This document shows positions 1-6,069 of a DNA stretch of 17,011 bases, piece after piece (positions within the stretch are counted from its first letter, which is position 1; each line of letters opens with the position of its first letter). The DNA comes from ZC4RG19 sp017577565 (GTDB lineage: Bacteria; Actinomycetota; Acidimicrobiia; Acidimicrobiales; VFJN01): NCBI GenBank assembly GCA_047459075.1, contig VSCH01000062.1, forward strand, positions 1 to 17,011, given 5' to 3'. The translations under genes were made by a program, and so were the position numbers. Below the pieces are notes generated by a model. The model had not been told where the DNA came from, ran no database searches, and saw nothing but the letters and a program-made list of their open reading frames with translations.

Positions 1-228
1 CCGCCCGCCCGAGCCACAATCCCCGCCGTGACGACGTGGCCGACCGACGAGGTGGCGTGACCGGCGCGCTGGCCGGGCCACGTCTGCCCGGCGTGCGGCC
101 TCGTCATGCTGGAGATGCCCGAGGGCGCGCTCCCGACGTGACGCCGGGCCCGGGGTGGCGTACCGCGCCTCCGCTGTTGGCCACCGCCGCCGGTGGGTAT
201 GCGGGGCCACAGTCGGAAGGAGGCTGCG
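1..228. other. Left-edge, mostly non-coding region with a zinc-ribbon-like fragment
   Basis: I see no convincing complete gene in this stretch. On the plus strand, frame 1 is open from 61 to a TGA at 139-141 and encodes the motif GHVCPACGL (C-x2-C-G) around 76-102, which resembles a zinc-ribbon knuckle. It is preceded in frame by a TGA at 58-60 and has no start codon before the cysteines. A GTG at 28 in the same frame would give a ten-residue peptide ending at that TGA. It could be the broken end of a small zinc-ribbon gene, a sequencing error, or chance. The remainder is the leader of the BON/DUF2267 gene; a weak -35/-10 candidate (TTGGCC 177-182, TATGCG 198-203) is not persuasive. Confidence 0.3.
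215..223 (+). promoter_or_regulatory. Strong ribosome binding site of the BON/DUF2267 gene
   Basis: GGAAGGAGG lies 5 nt before the ATG at 229. It decides the start: the upstream in-frame GTG at 193 has no such site and would add twelve residues unlike the rest of the protein. Confidence 0.75.
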
Positions 229-1125
229 ATGTTCTTCGTCGATCGCGTCGATGCCGGCCGGTGGCTCGCCGACCACCGGGAGGCCCCCTGGGTCCGGACC
301 GCTCGCCGCCTCGCCGTCCCGGCGGGCGCCGCCGTGGCCGGCGCCCTGCTCCTCCCCCGGGCGAGGGCGCGGCACGCCCTCCGCCGCCTGGCCAGGCTCC
401 TCCGCCGGCGGGCCCGCTACGTGCGGGGCCGGCTCCAGGGTGTCCGCTACCGCCTCTCCGGTCGCCACCCCGACCCCGACGTCCCCGACACGGTGCTCGC
501 CGACCGGATCCGGTCGACCCTCGGCCCGCTCGAGAAGCGGCTGGACGTGCCCCGGGTCCACGTCATGGTCGAGGACCACGTGGCGCTCCTCCACGGCGAG
601 GTCGGCGCCGAGGCGGAGGCCGAGGACATCGAGGTGGCCGTCGCCGCCGTCCCCGGCGTGCAGGGCGTCGAGTCCTACCTCCACGTCGGGCTCTGGGACG
701 GGAGCGACCGGCCGTCCGCCGGACGGGCGGTGGAGCAGCCCTCCGACGCCCGCCGCCGCCTGCTCGACGCCGCCGCCTCGGCCGGCGTGGACGCCTCCGT
801 CGCCCCGGTGGTCGTGCGGGCGATCCTCTCCACCTTCGCCGCCCGGATCCCCGACGGCGAGCGCGAGCAGGTCGCCACCCACCTCCCCGCCGACGTCCGC
901 TCGATGTTCACGCCGCCGCGCCGGCGCCGCCGGCTCGCCCCGGCCCGCACGACGGCCGAGCTGGTCGCCCGCATCGGCGCCGAGACCGACGCGCTCCCGC
1001 CGGGCAAGGAGGTCGAGGTGACCCGGGCGGTCCTCCACGAGCTGCGGGCCCTCGTCCCCGAGGAGGCCGCCGACGTCGCGGCCGTTCTCCCGGCCGAGCT
1101 GCGGGAGATGTGGCAGGAGCGCTGA
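229..1125 (+). CDS. BON domain plus DUF2267 protein
   Basis: This 298-residue protein starts at the ATG that follows a near-perfect Shine-Dalgarno. Residues about 28-43 form a short hydrophobic patch, followed by an Arg-rich stretch (44-80) that could lie on the membrane or bind nucleic acid. Residues about 86-155 read as a BON domain, with a short helix (VLADRIRSTL), a strand (VHVMVEDHVALLHGEV) and the glycine turn (VPGVQGVESYLHV). BON domains generally bind phospholipid or protect envelopes. Residues about 174-296 match the helical DUF2267 pattern in two halves, each with the signature of a leucine/proline turn and 'LR.MF/LREMW' end. DUF2267 has no settled function. The stop is 4 nt before the ribonucleotide reductase start, whose ribosome site lies inside this gene, so the two are probably co-transcribed. 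No enzymatic motif is visible. The domain call is by pattern recognition; the cellular role is unknown. Confidence 0.8.
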   Translation: MFFVDRVDAGRWLADHREAPWVRTARRLAVPAGAAVAGALLLPRARARHALRRLARLLRRRARYVRGRLQGVRYRLSGRHPDPDVPDTVLADRIRSTLGPLEKRLDVPRVHVMVEDHVALLHGEVGAEAEAEDIEVAVAAVPGVQGVESYLHVGLWDGSDRPSAGRAVEQPSDARRRLLDAAASAGVDASVAPVVVRAILSTFAARIPDGEREQVATHLPADVRSMFTPPRRRRRLAPARTTAELVARIGAETDALPPGKEVEVTRAVLHELRALVPEEAADVAAVLPAELREMWQER

Positions 1126-1129
1126 CGCG

Positions 1130-3283
1130 GTGCCGGGGCGACCGGGCGCGCGCCCGGCGACGGAGGTGCCACGGCGGGCCGGCGGTCGCACGCCCACCCA
1201 CGTGCGCCGCCGCGACGGCCAGCGCGTTCCCTTCGACGCCGGGCGGATCGAGTGGGCGGTCCGCCGGGCCGCGGCCGAGGCGGGCGAGCGCGACCCGGAC
1301 CTGCCGGCCACCGTGGCGGGCGCCGTCGCCGAGGCGCTGGCGTCCGGCCGGCCCGGCCGCGTGCCGGACGTCGAGGAGGTCCAGGACGAGGTGGAGCGCC
1401 AGCTCGGCCTGGCCGGTCGCGACCGGGTCGCCAAGGCGTTCGCCGCCTACCGCCGGCGCCGCACCGAACTGCGGGAGGCGAAGGCCCGCCTGGGGGTGCG
1501 GGACGAGCTGAAGCTCGGCCTGGCGGCGGTGGTGGTCCTGCGGGAGCGGTTCCTGCGCCGCGACGAGCGCGGCCGCCCCGTCGAGTCGACCGGCGAGCTC
1601 ATGGACCGGGCCGCCACCCACGTCGCGGCCGCCGAGGACGAGCACCGGCCCGGCGCGTCCCGGCGGTGGGCCGAGGCCTTCTCGGCCCTGCTGCGCCGCC
1701 TCGACTTCCTGCCGAACTCGCCGACCCTGATGAACGCGGGCACGCCCGTCGGGCTGCTGTCGGGGTGCGTCGTGCTCCCGATCGAGGACTCGCTGAGGTC
1801 GATCTTCGCCGCGCTGGGCGACGCCGCCCTCGTCCACCAGGCCGGCGGCGGGACCGGCTACACGTTCACCCACCTGCGCCCGGCCGGCGACCGGGTGGCC
1901 AGCACCGGCGGGACGGCCAGCGGGCCGGTGTCGTTCCTGCGGGTCTTCGACACCGCGGCCGGCGTGCTGCGGGCCGGCGGCCGGCGCCGGAGCGCCAACA
2001 TGGCGGTCCTCGACGCGTCGCACCCCGACGTCGTCGAGTTCGTGGACGCCAAGCGCACCCCCGGCGAGCTCGAGCACTTCAACCTCTCGGTCGCGGTCCC
2101 CGACCGGTTCCTGCGGGCGGTCGAGCGCGGCGGCACCCACCGGCTCGTCAACCCCCGGACCGGCCGCACCGTCGCCCGGATGCCGGCCCGGGAGCTGTTC
2201 GAGGCGATCTGCGCGAGCGCCCACGCCTGCGGCGACCCCGGCCTGCTGTTCGTCGACGCCATCAACCGCGCCAACCCGCTGCCCTTCCTCGGCCGCATCG
2301 AGGCGACCAACCCGTGCGGCGAGGTGCCCCTGCTCCCCCACGAGTCCTGCAACCTCGGGTCGATCAACCTCCCCCGGTTCCTCCGTGACGGCGGCGTCGA
2401 CTGGGACCGGCTCACCGAGGTCGTGCACCTGGCGGTGCGCTTCCTCGACGACGTCATCGACGCCGGCCGCTACCCGACCCCCGAGCTGGAGCGGGCCGCG
2501 CTGGCGTCCCGCAAGGTCGGGCTCGGCGTCATGGGCCTCGCCGAGCTGCTCGCCGCCCTGCGCATCCCCTACGACAGCGACGAGGCCGTCCGCCTGGCCG
2601 GCCGCCTCACCCGCCACATCCGCCGCGAGGCCCACCGGGCGTCGGCCGCGCTCGCCGCGGAGCGGGGCCCGTTCCCGCTGTTCGAGCAGAGCACGTTCGC
2701 CCGCCGGGGCTCGCCGCCGCTGCGCAACGCGCAGCTCACCTCGATCGCCCCCACCGGGACCATCTCGCTCGTCGCCGGGACGACCGCGGGCATCGAGCCG
2801 ATGTTCGCGATCGCCTACGCCCGCACCGTCCTCGGCCACCAGGTGGTCGAGCTCAACCCGCTGTTCGAGCGCACCGTCCGCGACCTGGGCCTCTACTCCG
2901 ACCAGCTCGCCGCCCGGGTCGCCGCCACCGGGCGGGTGCGCGACGACCCGGTGCTGCCGCCCGACATCCGGGCCGCCTTCCCGACCGCGCTGGAGGTCGC
3001 CGCCGAGTGGCACCTGCGGATGCAGGCCGCGGTCCAGCGCCACGTCGACGCCGCGGTGTCGAAGACGGTCAACCTGCCCGCCGACGCGACGGTGGAGGAC
3101 GTCCGGGAGATCTACCTCGCCGCCTGGCGGGCGCGGGTCAAGGGCATCACCGTCTACCGGTACGGCAGCAAGCCCGACCAGGTCCTCACCCTCTTAGGTG
3201 ACGGGGGCGGGGCGCTCGGGCCGTCCGTGCACGCGGACGTCGCCTTCGCCGGCGGCTGCGCGGGCCACGTCTGCGAGTTCTGA
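1130..3283 (+). CDS. nrdJ: Adenosylcobalamin-dependent (class II) ribonucleotide reductase
   Basis: Reduces ribonucleotides to deoxyribonucleotides in the cytoplasm using a B12-derived radical, without oxygen or a separate radical subunit. It is 717 residues from a GTG start with AGGAG at 1115-1119. Residues about 24-105 form an ATP-cone, implying dATP/ATP control of overall activity. The catalytic core shows NSPTLMNAG, then SGCVVLP (Cys213), the NPCGE motif (Asn394, Cys396, Glu398) and Cys407 in ESCNLGSINL. The 11-residue spacing of Cys396 and Cys407 matches the thiyl and redox cysteines of Thermotoga NrdJ. Later motifs are APTGTISL, SKTVNLP and GITVYRYGS. The tail ends CAGHVCEF (Cys710, Cys715), the usual C-terminal pair that re-reduces the active site. 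The linker before it carries a TTA leucine codon at 3194-3196. I see no cobalamin riboswitch or NrdR box upstream. A later GTG start (1166) is possible but has a poorly placed ribosome site. Confidence 0.95.
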   Translation: MPGRPGARPATEVPRRAGGRTPTHVRRRDGQRVPFDAGRIEWAVRRAAAEAGERDPDLPATVAGAVAEALASGRPGRVPDVEEVQDEVERQLGLAGRDRVAKAFAAYRRRRTELREAKARLGVRDELKLGLAAVVVLRERFLRRDERGRPVESTGELMDRAATHVAAAEDEHRPGASRRWAEAFSALLRRLDFLPNSPTLMNAGTPVGLLSGCVVLPIEDSLRSIFAALGDAALVHQAGGGTGYTFTHLRPAGDRVASTGGTASGPVSFLRVFDTAAGVLRAGGRRRSANMAVLDASHPDVVEFVDAKRTPGELEHFNLSVAVPDRFLRAVERGGTHRLVNPRTGRTVARMPARELFEAICASAHACGDPGLLFVDAINRANPLPFLGRIEATNPCGEVPLLPHESCNLGSINLPRFLRDGGVDWDRLTEVVHLAVRFLDDVIDAGRYPTPELERAALASRKVGLGVMGLAELLAALRIPYDSDEAVRLAGRLTRHIRREAHRASAALAAERGPFPLFEQSTFARRGSPPLRNAQLTSIAPTGTISLVAGTTAGIEPMFAIAYARTVLGHQVVELNPLFERTVRDLGLYSDQLAARVAATGRVRDDPVLPPDIRAAFPTALEVAAEWHLRMQAAVQRHVDAAVSKTVNLPADATVEDVREIYLAAWRARVKGITVYRYGSKPDQVLTLLGDGGGALGPSVHADVAFAGGCAGHVCEF

Positions 3284-3334
3284 GCGCGCTCGGCCACCGG
3301 CGACCGGGCGGCCTTCGCGGACCCACCCGCGGGC

Positions 3335-3367
3335 TACGGTCGCCGGCAGGACCGCAGGCGGAGGAGG
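3335..3367 (+). promoter_or_regulatory. Probable -10 box and ribosome binding site of the amine oxidase unit
   Basis: TACGGT at 3335-3340 fits the actinobacterial TANNNT -10. A transcript would start near 3347 and carry GGAGGAGG (3360-3367), 6 nt before the ATG at 3374. No clear -35 is visible (TTCGCG at 3314-3319 is weak). The 90-nt gap after the reductase stop shows no convincing terminator. Confidence 0.45.
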
Positions 3368-3373
3368 AAGGGC

Positions 3374-4735
3374 ATGCCGAGCGAGCAGGTCGACGTCGTC
3401 GTGGTGGGGGCCGGGTTCGCCGGGCTGACGGCCGCCCGGGCGGTGCACGAGGCGGGCCGGTCGGTGCTCGTGCTCGAGGCCCGCGACCGGGTGGGCGGCC
3501 GCACGTGCACCGAGGAGCACCACGGCACCTGGATCGACCTCGGCGGGCAGTGGATCGGCCCCGGCCAGGACCGGGTCGCCGCCCTGGCCGCCGAGCTGGG
3601 CGTCGAGACCTACCCCCAGCCGACCGAGGGCGACGACGTCGTGCTCTTCGGCGACGGGGAGCCGCAGCGGGCGCCGGACGTGGCGCTCGCCTTCTCCGAC
3701 GAGGAGCTGACCGCGTACCTCGAGCTGGCCGGTGCGTTGGAGGCGATCGCCGAGAAGGTCCCGCTCGACGCCCCGTGGCTGGCGCCCGAGGCCGCGGCCT
3801 GGGACGCCACCACCCTGCGCGAGTGGGTCGCGGGCACCGGTGTCCCCGACCGGGTGGCCGGGCTGTTCGAGGTCGCGGTCCAGGCCGTGTTCGCCGCCAC
3901 CTCGGCCCAGCTCTCGCTGCTCCACGCCGCCCACTACGTCCACTCGGCGGGCGGCTGGTCGAAGCTGACCGACACCGAGGGCGGCGCCCAGCAGGACCGC
4001 CTCGTCGGCGGGGTCCAGCCCCTCGCCGAGCGCCTGGCCGCGCGCCTGCCGGACGGCGCGCTGCGCCTGTCCACCCCGGTCCGCGGGCTGGCCCAGGACG
4101 GCGACGGCGTGACCGTGCGCACGGCGGGCGGCGAGGTCCGGGCCCGGCGGGCGATCGTCGCGGTCCCCCCGACCCTCGCCGGCCGGATCGACCACGACCC
4201 GCCCCTCCCCCCGCAGCGCGACCAGCTCCTCCAGCACATGCCCCAGGGCTCGGTCGTGAAGTTCCACGTGATCTACGACGAGCCGTGGTGGCGCGCCGAG
4301 GGGCTCTCGGGCACCGTCCTCTGCCCGGACGAGCCCATCGGCGTCACCTTCGACGGCACGCCGCCGGCCGGCACGCCCGGCATCGTCACCGGGTTCTTCG
4401 AGGGCCCCGCCGCCGTCGCCGCCGGCGCCCGGACCCGGGAGGAGCGCCGCGACGTGGTCGTCGACGTGCTCGCCCGCACGCTCGGCGAGCGGGCCCGCGA
4501 CGTCCGCGACTACATCGACCGGGACTGGTCGGCCGAGCCCTGGACCCGGGGCTGCTACGGCGCCCACCTGCCGCCGGGCGCCTGGACCGTCTACGGGCCG
4601 GCGCTGCGGGTCCCCGTCGGCCGCGTCCACTGGGCCGGGACCGAGACCGCCGAGCGGTGGACCGGCTACATCGACGGCGCCATCGAGAGCGGGCAGCGGG
4701 CGGCCGCCGAGGTGCTCGCCGCGCTCGGGAGCTGA
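3374..4735 (+). CDS. Flavin monoamine oxidase (MAO-like)
   Basis: A 453-residue FAD amine oxidase, which would oxidise an amine to an imine/aldehyde with release of hydrogen peroxide. The N-terminus carries the dinucleotide fold VVVVGAGFAGL (Gly12, Gly14, Gly17), the ribose-binding Glu35 in LEARDR, the following VGGR, and DLGGQWIGP. The C-terminus is very close to eukaryotic MAO: RGCYGAHLPPG, GRVHWAGTETAERW and TGYIDGAIESG. Cys394 aligns with the cysteine that covalently holds FAD in MAO-A/B (Cys397 in MAO-B). Tyr395 and Tyr432 align with the substrate aromatic cage (Tyr398, Tyr435 in MAO-B) at the same 37-residue spacing, and Lys296 in GSVVK aligns with the flavin-contacting lysine. No membrane anchor follows, so it should be soluble. 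The secernin gene starts 15 nt after its stop, suggesting an operon. The substrate is unknown; putrescine or aromatic amines are possible. Confidence 0.92.
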   Translation: MPSEQVDVVVVGAGFAGLTAARAVHEAGRSVLVLEARDRVGGRTCTEEHHGTWIDLGGQWIGPGQDRVAALAAELGVETYPQPTEGDDVVLFGDGEPQRAPDVALAFSDEELTAYLELAGALEAIAEKVPLDAPWLAPEAAAWDATTLREWVAGTGVPDRVAGLFEVAVQAVFAATSAQLSLLHAAHYVHSAGGWSKLTDTEGGAQQDRLVGGVQPLAERLAARLPDGALRLSTPVRGLAQDGDGVTVRTAGGEVRARRAIVAVPPTLAGRIDHDPPLPPQRDQLLQHMPQGSVVKFHVIYDEPWWRAEGLSGTVLCPDEPIGVTFDGTPPAGTPGIVTGFFEGPAAVAAGARTREERRDVVVDVLARTLGERARDVRDYIDRDWSAEPWTRGCYGAHLPPGAWTVYGPALRVPVGRVHWAGTETAERWTGYIDGAIESGQRAAAEVLAALGS

Positions 4736-4750
4736 CCGGGGACCGCCACC

Positions 4751-5980
4751 GTGTGCGACACCGCCTGCGTCCGCCGCCCCGGCGGCATGCTCTTCGCCAA
4801 GTCGAGCGACCGCCCGGTCGACGAGGTCCAGGTGCTGCGGTGGTTCGGGCGCCGTCCCCCCGGCGAGCAGCCCGTGCAGGCCACCTACGTCCCGGTGCCG
4901 GACGCGGGGGCGGCCGCCGTGGTCGGATCCCAGCCCACCTGGATGTGGGGGTTCGAGCACGGGGTCAACGAGCACGGCGTCGCCATCGGCAACGAGAAGG
5001 TGTGGACCGTCGACGACCCCCGGGCCGTCCCGCCCGCGCTCGTCGGCATGGACCTCGTGCGGCTCGGGCTCGAGCGGGGCGCGACGGCCGACGACGCGCT
5101 CGACGCCGTCACCGCGCTCCTGGCCGCCCACGGCCAGGGCGGCTCGGGCGAGGAGGGCGGCGACGAGCCCTACTGGTCGTCGTTCCTGATCGTCGACGGC
5201 CGGAGCGGCTGGGTGCTGGAGACCTCGGGCCGGTCGTGGGTGGCCCAGCCGGTCGGCGACGGCGCCGCCATCTCCAACCGCCTGACGCTGACGACCGGCT
5301 GGACGCGCTCCTCCCCCGACGTCGCCCCGGGGACGAACTGGGACGAGCGGCGGGCGCCCGACGCGCCGACCGGCATCGCCGACCACCGCCTGGCGGCCAC
5401 CCGGGCCTGCGTCGCCCGGGGCCCGGACGTCACCCCGGCCGACCTGGTGGCCACGCTGCGCGACCACGGCACCGGCCCCTGGGGCGCGCCGGGGCGGCCG
5501 GCGACGGCGCCGCCGCCCCCGCCCGAGGACGTCCGGGACGACTGGTCGGGCGTCACCGTGTGCATGCACGTGCGTGGCTACCAGTGCACGACGGCGTCGA
5601 TGGTCGCCGACCTGCCGGCGGCCGCCGGCGAGCCGCTCCGGGTCTGGGCCACGCTCGGCTCCGCCTGCACCGCCGTCTTCCTGCCGGTGGCCGTCCTGCC
5701 CGGCGAGGCGGGGCGGGAGCCGCGGGCCGTCGTCCCCGCCGTGCTCGGCGACCCTGACGCCTGGCGGTCGTTCTCGGCGCTCGGCCGCCGGGTCGAGGCG
5801 CCCGGCGAGGCCGGTGCCGCCGCCCTCGCCACCGTGCGGGCCGTGCTCGACCCGATCGAGGCCGCGGCCTGGGAGGAGGCCGACGCCCTCTGGCGTGGGG
5901 GCGCCGGCCCGGACGCCTGGCGGGCGGCCGCCGAGGGCTGGGACCGGGCCGTCCGGTCCGCCCTCGCCGCCCTCGGCTGA
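4751..5980 (+). CDS. Secernin-like Ntn hydrolase (peptidase C69 family)
   Basis: A 409-residue protein strikingly like animal secernins from end to end. Shared blocks are KSSDRPVDEVQ (17-27), WMWGFEHGVNEHG (64-76), GMDLVRLGLERG (99-110), an AAHGQGG turn near 125-131, and FLIVDGRSGWVLETSG (145-160). The GTG start at 4751 gives MCDT, so Cys2 becomes N-terminal once Met is removed, as expected for an N-terminal-nucleophile hydrolase that needs no propeptide cleavage. The family includes dipeptidases and proteins of uncertain activity, so hydrolysis of a small amide or peptide is inference. The ribosome site is weak (GGGGA about 8 nt upstream), and translation may depend on the upstream amine oxidase gene, whose stop is 15 nt away. 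A hairpin lies 22 nt after the stop. The family assignment is firm; the substrate is not known. Confidence 0.9.
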   Translation: MCDTACVRRPGGMLFAKSSDRPVDEVQVLRWFGRRPPGEQPVQATYVPVPDAGAAAVVGSQPTWMWGFEHGVNEHGVAIGNEKVWTVDDPRAVPPALVGMDLVRLGLERGATADDALDAVTALLAAHGQGGSGEEGGDEPYWSSFLIVDGRSGWVLETSGRSWVAQPVGDGAAISNRLTLTTGWTRSSPDVAPGTNWDERRAPDAPTGIADHRLAATRACVARGPDVTPADLVATLRDHGTGPWGAPGRPATAPPPPPEDVRDDWSGVTVCMHVRGYQCTTASMVADLPAAAGEPLRVWATLGSACTAVFLPVAVLPGEAGREPRAVVPAVLGDPDAWRSFSALGRRVEAPGEAGAAALATVRAVLDPIEAAAWEEADALWRGGAGPDAWRAAAEGWDRAVRSALAALG

Positions 5981-6002
5981 GGCGCCGCCGCGCCGCGGCA
6001 CG

Positions 6003-6026
6003 GCCGCCACTGCAGACAGTGGTGGC
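6003..6026 (+). terminator. 10-bp hairpin after the secernin gene (terminator or operator)
   Basis: GCCGCCACTG and CAGTGGTGGC pair over ten positions (nine Watson-Crick, one G-U) around a CAGA loop. It begins 22 nt after the secernin stop and ends 9 nt before the next -10 box. It has no U tract, so it could terminate the upstream unit or act as an operator in the -35 region of the next one. Confidence 0.5.
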
Positions 6027-6035
6027 TTGACCGTC

Positions 6036-6064
6036 TAGGGTGATCCCTACGGCCGGCAGAGGGG
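6036..6064 (+). promoter_or_regulatory. Promoter of the MMPL-zwf-GH15 unit, with a palindrome over the -10
   Basis: TAGGGT (6036-6041) fits a TANNNT -10. It sits inside the perfect inverted repeat TAGGG-TGAT-CCCTA (6036-6049), which could be a repressor site. A transcript starting near 6048 would carry AGAGGGGG (about 6058-6065) before the ATG at 6070. No good -35 is seen at standard spacing; TTGACC (6027-6032) is too close. Confidence 0.45.
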
Positions 6065-6069
6065 GCGGG

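Noticed and set aside
908..3043. 711-codon minus-strand open frame
   Set aside because: It is antisense to the clear nrdJ gene, its composition is a low-complexity product of GC-rich complement, and no domain is recognisable.
3194..6010. 938-codon minus-strand open frame
   Set aside because: It is antisense to the amine oxidase and secernin genes, which have strong motifs and sensible starts; its protein is Gly/Arg/Ala/Asp-rich without any motif.
6003..6012. CCGCCACTG resembling a conserved part of cobalamin riboswitches, in a window with a B12-dependent enzyme
   Set aside because: The remaining conserved blocks (the GCCAGGAGACC-type B12 box and the 5' helices) are missing, the gap is only 89 nt, and the bases form a simple hairpin instead.
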